From contig JAWNGF010000009.1 of assembly GCA_037039685.1 (NCBI GenBank), forward strand, positions 1,116,001-1,180,000: a DNA stretch of 64,000 nt. Direction: 5' to 3'. The stretch's first letter is position 1; each line of letters opens with the position of its first letter. The stretch comes from Ceratobasidium sp. AG-K (taxonomy: Eukaryota > Basidiomycota > Agaricomycetes > Cantharellales > Ceratobasidiaceae). The translations under genes were made by a program, and so were the position numbers. The notes under the pieces are model-generated. The model worked only from the letters and a program-made list of their open reading frames with translations. It did not search any database and was not told the DNA's origin. Positions 42,596 to 53,328 of the stretch are shown here, one piece after another.

Positions 42596-43486
42596 TTACT
42601 TGGGTTCATTTCCCTCGGTAGTAGTCAGCACACGCCGAAGCTTCTGGCGTTTGAGGGAAACCTCTCGCAAGCGGGCCGATTCGTCCTTGGTCCTAGAAAG
42701 ATAATACTCGACACTACCAAGAGCCGGTTAAGTAATAGAGGATTGCCGATGTATGGGTGGCACTTACCCTATGGCGTGAATACACATAGCAACCCACGCG
42801 CTCATTCCAAAGGTTACTTGCGCCGCCGCAGCAACGGCGAGGCGAGATCTGATACCCGCCTCAATAGATAAATGCGTAACAGGTTTGCCCGGCCAGTCAG
42901 GCAGACACTGAGGGTATTGTTGGGCAAAAAGTACTGGGTCGTTAAGCGAGTTTGCGACTTCGGCGCAGGACATGGTCTACAACACGATTCAGCCGCATAA
43001 CAAAGGCATTCAGCTGTTCTGACATACCGTGTAATGACCCCCAGTCATCCCGATGATAACAATTGTGACGAACATGATCAGTCGCAATGTCACTATGGAC
43101 ATTTGGTATCCCCAGGCACGAATGGTCCACTCTCTGTGTTCGTCGATCCGCAGTTGACGAATTGCCCTCCAGGAAGCAATCATAGAGTACAAGGTCATAA
43201 GACCCAGGATGTAGACACTCAATTGAATAGAGAGGTCACCGCCAAAGGAGACACGCGCGATAGGCCAGACGCTAAGTGTCGAAACAACTGTAAGAGCGTT
43301 GATAACTCTACCAGCAATACGATGATAGGACATGAAACGGGAGCGGATGCGAGGCACAAACTGCAACACGGCCAGAAGGCTAGCAGGAAGAATCGCAACT
43401 AGGTGAATCAGCAGCGGGTATTTGTTGATTGGAACGCTGTAGTGAAAGTATCTTTCGCGGCCAAGATGCGACCATTCCAAGATAAC
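42596..43486 (-). CDS. DUF2306 membrane protein, apparently without its 5' exon
   Basis: Three exons on the minus strand, about 43486-43028, 42976-42768 and 42713-42596, join in phase (about 260 codons). The family core is clear: LIHLVAILPASLLAVLQFVP, YHRIAGRVINAL, IARVSFGGDLS, QLRIDEHREWTIRAWGYQMS and LRLIMFVTIVII, giving four membrane helices and a charged tail (GVEYYLSRTKDESARL). The function of DUF2306 proteins is unknown. The first exon has no ATG; it opens after an AAG that could be an acceptor. Fungal relatives carry an extra N-terminal helix that is not found upstream, where an MFS pseudogene begins instead. The gene is therefore either 5'-truncated or has a distant, unrecognised first exon. 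Confidence 0.7.
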
Positions 43487-43499
43487 CTTTCACTCATAT

Positions 43500-44606
43500 T
43501 TTATCACCGCCATAACTCAGAAGTTAAAATATACCCCGTACGTAGTGGGCCACAAGTGCCAAATCTGCATAGCTGAGTCCCAGATTCATTCTTGGGTGAC
43601 AAGCCTTGACGGTATTGTGCATATTACGACTTGGAAGGGTCGATCACGTTAAAAACACTACAGACATTATAAAGACATTAACGCAGTTGTGGTTTGCCCA
43701 TATCTCACTCACTACGGTTAACCATAATCACCTCCTCTCTGAAAGCGACGTTAGTACCTACATATTTACGGCATATATTCAACCGTACCTCTCCGTTAAA
43801 TCCACTCCTTTGGGCCCTGAACCACGCCTTGGTCTGAGTTTTGGCCCAGCAGGCATGAGGAAAAAGGATGCGAATGCCCGCGGCACAAGTGATGCACCCT
43901 TGGGGGCCGCGTCAACCAACTATCTTAGAAATTGGACAATGTCACGCACCTTCAATGAGGAACAAATACCTCCACCCAGCTCGACCAGCTACGCCACGCA
44001 TCTGCAAGATACCAGTGGCCAGGAAAGCCGAAACAATGTCACATGCATAGTTGCATATCCAGAAAAAGGCAAGGCGAATAGGTACTGTAACCGTGGTCAA
44101 TGAAGTGTAGCATCAATAACAGCATTACTCACGCCTCCGTTTTAGTGTAGAAGTTACGATAAGTACAGGATCACGTCCTTTCAGGGAGTATATGCATGAG
44201 TTGTGTCAACGAATCTATATCTTGAAGTTACTCACTGGGATGAACCCTCCTTGCAAAAAAACCCGAGCAAAAACCGACATGCCAAGAATGAACTGCGCCC
44301 GAAAGCAGAATTGGGAAAGTGCAACGACGCTTCCAGAGGTCATCTAAGGTGTCCCGCGTTATAAAGCGGGGCTTATCTGTCTGCATCGAAATGACATACT
44401 TGTGTTGGAATCCAAACGTCCGGCCCAAGGCGTTTAGAGATAAGCATGGGAGGGAAGCTCGGCGGCGAGGAAAATGTACGGAGCTGATCCAAGGGGACAC
44501 CTAACTCTTTAACGTTCCTTCGAGTGAGGGTTTCTTGAGAACCTTTACGAGGAGTATCGAGACCAGAGCTAGATGTATCTTCTGGGCGAGTTTTTATGTC
44601 AGCCAT
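43500..44606 (-). pseudogene. Truncated, frameshifted MFS transporter (Dal5/allantoate-permease-like)
   Basis: Reading the minus strand from ATG 44606, blocks of a Dal5-type transporter appear in order but in changing frames: LISKRLGPDVWIPTQ, SVVALSQF, SFLACRFLLGF, FLQGGFIP, DVILYLS, FYTKTE, PIRLAFFW, GRAGWRYLFLIE, ASFFLMPAGP, TQTKAWFR, EEVIMVNR, MHN and IWDSAMQIWHLWP. Single-base insertions separate several blocks (for example near 44185). The first membrane helices are missing between the N-terminal tail and LISKRL. The sequence stops near 43500, before the second half of a transporter. Introns flanking some blocks are still recognisable. It is a relic of an anion:cation symporter-type MFS gene. 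Confidence 0.75.
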
Positions 44607-45289
44607 GGTTTCGAATCGTGCTACAGAACCCAAGATGAAGGGGAGGTCCTGCGCCTTTCAGTGATTTAATCGAAGCCTTATACCCAGCACAAATTTGCCG
44701 AGCTGAAATACATCATAGAGGAGTTTGACTAGGCTCCAAGCCAATGATCATTGTGGCCTGGATCTACCACGGCTTATCGTCAGGGGGAGGAGATTGACTT
44801 TGTACTCATATGCCTTCGCGATGGCGCAATACAGAACCAGACCGGCATGATTGGCGGAACTGGATTTGAGCTAACTGAATAAGTAAGTAGCCAAGTTAGT
44901 TGCGTCTTATAACGCAATGAGTTAGCCGAGAACGGCAGAATTGTCACACTCGACGGAATGGTCAAAAACGTGAGCACAACGCTCGTTGTTTGGTGAATTG
45001 GGCGTGATGATCACGTGCTCTGCTCAACAATTGGTCATTTCAGTTACAAGCCTTTGGTCCTGACCTCCATCTCGGTCGCTGAAATCTCAGGTCGCTCGCC
45101 GTTGGAACCTAGTGTACGGCATTACGTACCGTCTGCCCGCGCCTTTGATCCCAGCAGCCACGCATTTGATGTCAACCGGCCAAGCTCCCTGATTGGCCAA
45201 ACTGAGGTTACCTGGGCTACTTTAAATTTCGGACCCCAAAGTCCTTTAACTTCGACAAGCTCCCAACCAAACTACCGCCATTCCCCAAC
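44607..45289. other. Intergenic region upstream of the HIT gene
   Basis: No coding exon recognised. A CACGTG palindrome lies at about 45013-45018, roughly 275 bases before the HIT start. Confidence 0.4.
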
Positions 45290-45999
45290 ATGACCTCATA
45301 CTTGATCGACAAATTCGCGCATCGAGCTACACGCATAGAGACTCTAGAGCCGACCTGCATCTTTTGTAATATTATCTCTGGTGAACTTCCTGGTTACAAA
45401 ATCTACGAGGATGAAAGTACTATAGCCATACTGGATATTCAGCCCATACGACGCGGCCATGCCCTTGTGATCCCTAAGGCCCACATTAAACGGTTGTCTG
45501 ACCTCCCGCCCGAACTTGCAGGAGCTGTTGGAATGATCGTTTCTCGTGTTGCGAGTGCTATATGTCGCGGTATGGATGTGATACTACAGACATTTGTCCC
45601 TTCCTGAGAAATACGTCACGTTCATATCGGAATAATCTAGCTCTCGATATCGATGGCTTGAATGTTGTCTGTAACCAGGAGTACGCTCAGGTGCGTTCCT
45701 GTGTTCAGTCAAACAAGCGGAAATTAACAATCCGCTTATTTGGTAGGCCGTTCCTCACGTCCAGTAAGCACGTTTTTACTCTACATTCGCAATGGTCTCA
45801 CGCAGAGGCATCTACCCGTAACAGCTACCATATTGTCCCTGCGCCTTCGTTAACTGACGTGGACACAACACCAGAACCGGACGCACAGGGACAAGCGTTG
45901 AGCCATCATTCCGTCTTCTCGCAGGAATTGAAGCGTCGGGGCGAGTTGGATGGCTTGGAGGGCACCATTTTGGCTGAGAAAATAAAAGCCCGGCTTTGA
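45290..45999 (+). CDS. HNT1: HIT-family nucleotide hydrolase (Hnt1/HINT-like)
   Basis: Exons 45290-45569, 45641-45690, 45747-45763 and 45825-45999 join in phase to 173 residues. CIFCNIISGELPGYKIYED, the RRGHALVIPKAH strand and, across the 17-base third exon and the fourth, the catalytic VPHVHYHIVPAP (His-x-His-x-His triad) define a histidine-triad hydrolase. Hnt1-like enzymes cleave adenosine 5'-phosphoramidates such as AMP-NH2 or AMP-lysine. The C-terminus has a basic/acidic helix like branch-3-independent HINT relatives. Without the microexon the triad would be lost, which fixes the splice model. Confidence 0.88.
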
Positions 46000-46082
46000 A
46001 ACTCGTTCTCAGCATGTATCCAAGCTCACTGATTCACGTCAAATAGCCCACGCATAAATATTACAACATAAAACCCAAAGCA

Positions 46083-47245
46083 TTACGTTTCAAAATACCC
46101 ATCCGTCAATACGACCGCTTTCTTCTGCCAAACATACTTTGGAGGCGCTCCTCCACCTTCTGCCTCGGATGACCGAAGGCCAAGAGACACTGTGGAAAGA
46201 ATTGGCTCCGCATCTGGCGGGGCGCGTGTTCGATCGATAAGTGACATTGAAGCGGGATCAAATGAAACACTATGCGGAAACATGACTGGTTGGAAATCAA
46301 GTAAAAGAAGTTCCATCTTGGCCATTTGGTTCCATTTATAGGCTTTGGATATGATCGAGGCAAGGGATTGTTCGTGTTTGGAGGGGATGTATGCAGCACC
46401 CCCGTAAACAGCAGTCAAGAATGGGAGGAGCACATTGTTCACCAGCCCAGTGCGGAGCGAATCGAGCCACCTATGTACCGTCGTTGGAGAGAAGCCGGAT
46501 TGGCCAGAGGCAAACGAAGATACACGCCATCGCCCACTCATCACTTGGGGCTCTATAGACCGAATCAATAATAAAATCACATATGGCGGGTCAACTTACC
46601 TCGACGCCTAACCAATTCATACATGCGTGACATGCATTCATTGTCTGATGCGTTCATTAACGGATTGAATGGGTGAAATATGTGAACGTGCAATTCCTTG
46701 TTGATCAGAAACTGGAGTGCGAAATCCATAAACTCCGCTATTGGTCTTCCTGCTCCAGACGCGGATTCGATGAGAGATGGGTTGGCCCCATATCTCCCAT
46801 AGAGTGCCCGTTCAACTCCCACCATATCCCGGACATCCAGAGAAGTATTGATGGCGACGTCAGTACCCAGAGCGCACAGATTGGCCAAGTCCTCGTTAAT
46901 GTCTCGACATAGATTATCGATATCTCTGTTGATCGACAGAAATTGGGCGGTAACTTCTCCAGGATCTTTGTCATCCGTAACCTGGAAGTGAGTCCGTATG
47001 AGCACCGAACCGGCCTTGGAGCGCCGGATGGCGCGCTGTGTTTCTTCAATCTCCCGTCGAACTTCGCGTTGTCTTTGTGGAGACGCTTGAGCTTGGATGT
47101 TGCTCAGTTCTTCCAATCGAGACTTGTAGCGATTGATTTCGTGGCCCATATCTGATAGTTGTTGGCCCATCTTCTCGTTTCGGTATTCCCAGTATTTATC
47201 GCGTTTTGACGGACTCATTACCAGAAGCATAGTTTCTCCTGCCAT
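46083..47245 (-). CDS. Coiled-coil plus C-terminal module protein (array gene A)
   Basis: Supported coding spans are 47245-46600 and 46552-46083 on the minus strand, split by an intron in the E codon of EPQ (G/AG, phase 1). The N-terminal part (KRDKYWEYRNEKMGQQ onward) is a charged coiled coil. Then follows the module shared with genes B, D and E: INRDIDNLCRDI, a helical FMDFALQFL region, FHPFNPLMNASDN and MYELVRRR, then EPQVMSGRWRVSSF, the AYKWNQMAK helix, LLLDFQP and a C-terminal VSLGLRSSEA to VLTDGYF strand region. No G domain is visible. One or more 5' exons probably lie in 47246-47500 (a donor at about 47300 and an acceptor at about 47257 are apparent), but their frame could not be fixed. 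Function unknown. Confidence 0.65.
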
Positions 47246-47997
47246 CGCTTTTCTGTCGCTCTAGTATGATATTTGATTAGGAAAGTAAACACACTTACGG
47301 GATTCCGCCCTAGGCGTGTCTGGCGTATCTGTCGCCACCTTCGAGCTACTCGAGTTTCGTTTTTTCGAGCCACTCTAGTGAGCAAACCCGTTAAAGTTAT
47401 CCGATGAACTTGTGGACCAGCATACCGAGACTTTGCGGCGTCGCTGCCCAAGAATTTTGACTACCATGATAGTATTTTGTCGACAGCTACGAAGTTAGGA
47501 CTAGCCAGGCGTCGATCCAGTGCGTAACAATGGTGGTCAGTGATAAACAATTGAAGCAAACACGCGTGTAGCGCCTGTCCGTCAGACGCGAGGCTGTGAC
47601 CCCAGGTTCCTGAGTAGGGTTTGCTTCAGTGGAGCACCTTCCATACCGAACACGACCGGACAGAGTGGTGCCCTCGTGGCTGGGATTGCCTCGTGTGGGA
47701 ATTTTAATACCGCAAGTAGCCACCAGTCCTCATTTATATCAAATTTGAGAGTTGCCCCAAGTCGTATCCGTATTTAATATTCCGGAAACTTTTTTAGCGT
47801 AAAATCGTGAGCGACTGGATTTTATAGTGTAGAGGACAAAGGCGATGTCTCAGGGCTGGCATCGGGCCGGTTTATCATGGCCAATATTGACTGGCAGCGC
47901 ATACATTCAAATCGTAAAATGTGAGCCGATGCGATATTCTACATAGACAGCACGTTGCAAAAATTTACATCGCTTGGACAATTGAGCTTCGCTAATT
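47246..47997. other. Upstream region of array gene A
   Basis: Likely holds short 5' exons of gene A (Ser/Lys-rich frames at 47310-47400) and its promoter. Nothing else is recognised. Confidence 0.35.
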
Positions 47998-49688
47998 TTA
48001 CGAGAAGTACTGGGCCGTTAAAACTTTCGCCGGAATCTGGGTCGTGTGCTCTGCACCTTGAGCCCCCCGTGCCCGAGAGGAATATAGCCCGAGTTTACTC
48101 GTTAGCAAAATGCCCTCAGGACCGGGTATTTTTTTCCCTGGTCCCTCGAGCTGAGCGCCTTCTGGGTCAAATGGCGAGCCAGGAGGGGCAAAACCCGGCT
48201 GAAAGTCAAGCATAACGACCGAGGTTTTGGACAGGTGGGTCCAATCCAATGCGCTCTGGAATAGCTCCGTGATAGCTCCGAACGCCGTTCCAATCGGTTC
48301 TGCGTACGCCTCCGGTTTGTAGACGTGGTCGCACAACGGGGTCAAGGCATTTTGGCAAAATTCTTGAGCGATCGCTTGAGCGGTCGCTTGAGGGTAACAA
48401 CCATGCAAATTGATTGCGATAAATGTCGAGACCCGCCAGCGACCGGCGATTGTCTGTGATTCTGGAAGTGAGAGGTATGAGGATGGTTAGAAACAGATTC
48501 ATTGATGACGGACCTTGTTTCCTAACAGTTCGGTACATATTCAGGAACAGGTCGTTCTCTGATCGGCCCACTAAGGCTGGATGAAATATGTTGGGCCCAC
48601 AGATACGCTCGACCAGCCAATCGTTTAGGAGAGCTCGACAGCCAAAGTCAATAAAATCTTCGGGATCTATGGGGAGTGTGATCACGCCAACCTCTCCGAG
48701 CTTTTTGGCCGATGATCGTTGTCGTAGAATTGTGACCAAGTCTACGGTCTTTAGTTCACGAATTGCTTGGGAATCGGACAATTTTTCGCCAAGATCTCGA
48801 GAAATATCTTCAACCTTCCTCGTAATTCGTCGGAACTTTTCAGTGATGGTGGACACCTCTTGCATGTCGTTGACCTGCATGTGTTTGCGAATGGACAACA
48901 CTTCTTGTCGATACGGGTCGCTCTCGTAGTATCGGACTTTGTCTTCAAGGGAAGCAAGGTTGTCCTCTCGTTCCTTGATATCGGCGAGCAACGACATGAC
49001 CGTAGCCTCGCGTTTGCCAAGTTGTTTTTCCCACTTGCGGAGGGATTCATCGATGGCTTCATATTGACGGGCTTCACCCTCGCGTCGATGATTGTTGTTT
49101 TCGTGCCCAGTAGAGCGCCCATTGGGGGGACGAGAGACTCGGGGAGCCGGGGATTCGGTGGATTTTCGTGGGTCGGGGCCAGAGGCAGGCGGCTGGGTGT
49201 GTTGTGCTCGCACCTGGGCGGGAAGCGCCGGGGAGAGTTGGGGAGGCGCCGGCGGAAGGTGGGGAGGCGATTGGGTCGAGGGTTGGGCTTGATATTGCGC
49301 CTGTGGTTGAGCTTGAACTTGGGGTAGTGGTCCATGTCCTCCCGAACTGCGGTCATCGACAGTAGGAGCCCTACTCTGAGACTTTCGCCCAGGGGGTGGC
49401 GGACCGGCCTGAGGGACCGGCGATGCGGCAGTTCCCGTACTAGATGGCTCAAGAGGCGGAAGTGCGGGTTGTTCCCTCTCTGTGCGTGGCGTGAGTTGCT
49501 GTAAAGAGGCAAGGTCAGTCCTGGCTAACCTGAACCAAGGTTCAGACACGTACCGGACTCGCTGTTGGGCGCGTAGCGAGGCCTGGGCGCGCCGAAGGCG
49601 AACTACCAGGGGCCGCTGGGGACGAAAAATGTGTGCTCATAGCAGCCTTGGCTTGATCCTTGACTTGTTTGAGAGCCTGCACCACCAT
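47998..49688 (-). CDS. Pro/Gln-rich coiled-coil plus C-terminal module protein (array gene B)
   Basis: The minus-strand exons are about 49688-49554, about 49500-48515 and 48461-47998. The start is the first in-frame ATG (49688, MVVQALKQVKDQAKAAM); an upstream exon is possible because the frame stays open to 49826. A disordered Pro/Gln/Ser-rich region of about 150 residues precedes a coiled coil (AIDESLRKWEKQLGKRE) and then the shared module: ITRKVEDISRDL, FIDFGCRALL, FHPALVGRSENDLFLNMY, then the phase-1 intron and ESQTIAGRWRVSTF, LDWTHLSK, VMLDFQPGFAP and KLGLYSSRA to VLTAQYF. It is transcribed away from Hsp70 gene C, about 340 bases apart. No enzymatic motif is seen. Confidence 0.7.
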
Positions 49689-50026
49689 CGGGCGATGCGG
49701 TTTCTCGGCTGGATTACTCGTGGTGGCAAAACCGGGGGTTGTCGCTGGGAAGAATGAGTTCACCAAGAAAGATGCAGGCGCTAGTGGTCGCCACCTAGAC
49801 ACTGCCTCGACCGAAGAACTTGACACGAGGTTCTATATGCATGATCTTGGATAAATGGGGGCACAAAGGGTTGGGCGAGACCGAGAATAGGTGATCCAGA
49901 CACAGCCAGGCCCTGACAGGAGCGCGCTAATCGGTATTTGCAAATAGCCACTCGCCCACCCGCCCTCTCCCTCCATATCACCCTCACCACCCTTTCTGTC
50001 ATCATCCAGCAAAACTCGAGCCCAAT
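49689..50026. promoter_or_regulatory. Bidirectional promoter region between array genes B and C
   Basis: About 340 bases separate the divergent starts at 49688 (minus) and 50027 (plus). If gene B has a further 5' exon the gap is smaller. Shared control of the pair is inferred from geometry only; no defined operator was identified. Confidence 0.4.
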
Positions 50027-52433
50027 ATGAAGGTTTTCGCAGAAGGTCCCTGGAACCGCCCTGCTAAGATTATTCTTGGAATCGATATTGGAACGACGCA
50101 GAGCGCCGTCGCGTTTGCTCATCTCTACCCTGGTGTGTGCTGCTGTCACGCGAGATATTGGACCTACAATCTTACATGTTATTCTAGGCGGTCCGCAATC
50201 TCTCCATCGTGTGACAGCGTGGCCAGGCCAGGAAGCCCAAAAGGGGGAGAGCAAAATCCCGACCCTCGTTTACTATGATAACGACAACACTGTAGGTATA
50301 ATTCTTTTCGTCTCTTCTTCTAAGTCTAAGGAAAATACGTTGGGCAGGCCGTATCATTTGGCGCAGAAGCATTGAAGCCAGAAACCTCGGAAACGGCTGA
50401 AGACGAAAAGTGGCGACTCGCTCGCCACTTCAAACTCCACCTCCACCCTGAATCGATGAAGCAAAAACATAACTTGAAAGCACAACGTGAGTAACTCTAA
50501 ACTTTGTGCCCGGTTTATTAAACTGATTACTGCTCCGTATAGCCTTGCCCGTGGGCGTCTCACTACTCAAGATCTATACCGACTTCATGGTCTATCTCTT
50601 GAGGCACACCAAAGACTTCTTCGAGTCTCGAATTATCGACGGCCAGCGCGTCTGGAGCGACCTCCACAAAGACATGACGATTGTCCTGACCCACCCGAAC
50701 GGCTGGGGCGTCAAGGAGCAAAACTTTATGCGCAAGGCCGCCGTTGCCGCGAAATACGTACCTTCGGACAAGGCCATCTCCCAGATTCGATTCGTGAGCG
50801 AGGCGGAGGCTTCCGTTCATTTCTGCATGTTCCATGGCGACCTCCACAACCGCCTCAGCGTAAGCGCTTGCTACCTGCCGTTTTGACCGCCGTTGCTAAC
50901 GGCGCGCGACTCGTAGCCCAACACCACCTTTGTCGTTTGCGATGCTGGAGGATCTACTATTGATACCACCGCATACTCGGTCAAGTCTGCATCCCCGATA
51001 CTCGAGCTTGAAGAGAAAAAGGCATCAGCATGTGAGTCCGAGCGCCATTGTGATGCGGTTTGTACTCACAAAGGCCATTCATTTAGGCGTACAAGCGGGA
51101 GGCGTCTTTGTCGATATGGAGTTTGAAACTCACCTTACTCGTATTCTGAATGGATTGGAGCAATTAGATCACGAAGAACGTATCGACTACATCAAGAAGG
51201 GTGTCAAGGACTTTGAGGGAACAGCCAAGAAGGCTTTCGAGAGCGCGGACTCTGAACATCGCATCGACTTGGGTGCAGGGCGTTTGACCAAACCCGAGCT
51301 CAAGATTCGACGAGGAACGATTACATTGGACGGGTAAGTCCCGAACGTATTGCCCAATTGTTGTATTTAACTTTTTTTTGCCAGTGCGACTATCGAACCC
51401 TTCTTCGATAACTGCGTCACCCAAACCGTGGCGAGCGTTCGCCAGCAGATGTCCGGGCTGACCTGCAAGGTGAGACGTTCAGCGCCAATCACCGCGCCCC
51501 GCGCTAACTTTAAAACGGCAGCATATACTCCTTGTGGGCGGGTTCGGTGACAGCCTCTACCTGCGCAAGGCCCTCATCTCCGAATTCAGCAAGAATGGCT
51601 GCACAGTCAACGTCGCCAATGATTCCACGTACGGATATTCCCACGACCCTCGTTGACACTGATTTTCCAACTGATCGCATGCAACAGGGCCAAGGCGGTT
51701 GCCGACGGAGCTGTGATCTGGTGTGCCAAACTGAGTGTCATCAGCCGTGCCACCCGGGTGCCATACGGAGTTGAAATCAACGACGCGTACGATTCGAAAA
51801 AGGCCGACCACTCTGGCCGAACCGTACATAGGCACGACGCTGGGTACGACTATGTTACTGGCAAATGGTCTCAGATTGTTGGCAAGGTATGTTCCTTTTT
51901 GGGTCATTTGCGTATTGCCACTCACGTGGCGCATTCAGGGTGTGGTTATGAATGCTGAAGGGGCCGTGCGCGAGTCATACTGGCGTTCGTACAAGACTGC
52001 ATCCCCGCGTCTGAATAACTTCAAGGTCACAATGTTCGCGTTTAACAACGAGAGGGAGAATCCCAACGACTGGTTGCGTGACAAGAATGGTTGGTAATAC
52101 CCGCGTTTGGCTCGCATCGGCCCTAATACCATGCTCGTATAGGCCGTATCAACAGGGGATTCGAAGAGATCTGCGAAGTCGAAGCTGATTTGAGCGGCAT
52201 GCGCCAGGCATTGAAGAAGAAGACTGGACGAGATGGTGATTACTGGTACCTAGACTTTACTGTTGCGTTGCAGTTCGGGGGCACAGAGCTCCAAGCGTTC
52301 GTAGAATGGGAGCAAGATGTGAGTGTATCCTCCACTTGTGCGCATACATACTAACACTTCGTGCATCTAGGGGGAGATTCGTACTGGCCCCGCTTCGATT
52401 TTGCCGAGCGCACTTACAAATGCGCGAGTCTGA
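50027..52433 (+). CDS. HSPA12-like Hsp70 family ATPase (array gene C)
   Basis: Twelve exons (50027-50132, 50188-50291, 50348-50486, 50543-50859, 50917-51031, 51087-51333, 51385-51469, 51522-51628, 51688-51886, 51939-52089, 52143-52318, 52371-52433) give 602 residues in phase. Actin/Hsp70 ATPase motifs: phosphate-1 GIDIGTTQSAVAFA, phosphate-2 VVCDAGGSTIDTT and the adenosine loop LLVGGFGDSLYLRKAL. Between them are the lineage markers THPNGWGVKEQ and FVSEAEASVHFC. The C-terminal part (about 200 residues, GGTELQAFVEWEQD near the end) replaces the canonical substrate-binding domain, as in HSPA12A/B. There is no EEVD tail or signal peptide, so it is cytosolic. Client or partner unknown. It diverges from gene B. 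Confidence 0.88.
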
Positions 52434-53328
52434 AACTTTTCACTGAGATTCTGAGCGCTTTCCCCATCTTCTTGTCTGGCACAAGCCCTACATTTCTACT
52501 CTTAGTGTGGCCACGTCAAGAGTGAGAATTAACTGCATTTATTGTTAGTCATTGAGTTCTATTTGGTCTTAAAAATGCGAAAGGATTTTGAAAAGAACGG
52601 TTCTACTTATACTGAAGCTTGGTCTCAGTTTGTGAGACGACGGACTTGGCAAATGATACGGTCAAATCTTGGTGCCGCGATCGCGACATTTCCATTTTCA
52701 CAGGAATTTATCATTATCGCGGCGTTTGTCGACACGCGCACAGGTGGGTTATCAGCCTTACTTTATGGGTGCGTACACATGTTATTACTAGATACAATTA
52801 AAGGCAGGATAAAACTAGTTTAGCTACAGGTAAAGGATGAGTTCATGAATTAGGCTATTCATTATTGTAGTTTAGGCGGGTTCAAGACCCATCATAAGAC
52901 CCTACCCGGTACGTAGACCCTTCCAACTGCGATACGCTTTGGGGACGCGCAGTATAACTTCGGTGGATACTGGAGGCCATGTTTGCCGTGTCCAACCGTA
53001 ATAGGGGTGACCGCAATAGCGAGAGTGAGCGAATAAGGTTTCGCAAATCAAGTAAATATCGCAAATGGGGTTTCCTGGTAATTGAAATCGAGAGGAATCA
53101 ATTCTGCAGAAATGGATTTCTAATGCCCTCGAAAGGTGGTTGATATCGTCGAATGCATCCGCGATATGAGCTTGTGCTGAGCTGACTTGTACAGTACCCG
53201 GAGTGAAAGTTTATTTATATTTACGCGGTTGAACCAGGTGAGCGAGACAAACACAGAATAGAGCTGCACATGTACAAAGCCGAAGAACGAATACAACAGC
53301 AAGCATAACAACAAATCCAAGCTTCTAC
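52434..53328. other. Convergent intergenic region
   Basis: About 0.9 kb between the 3' ends of genes C and D. Short frames at 52542-52823 have no recognisable domain. A hairpin-like gggttcaagaccc near 52879 resembles a tRNA T-arm, but no full cloverleaf could be built. Confidence 0.4.

Noticed and set aside
43606..44103. 165-codon plus-strand frame
   Set aside because: Antisense to the MFS relic, whose conserved blocks read on the minus strand.
52878..52895. Possible tRNA T-arm
   Set aside because: No acceptor, D-arm or anticodon arm with correct spacing could be found.
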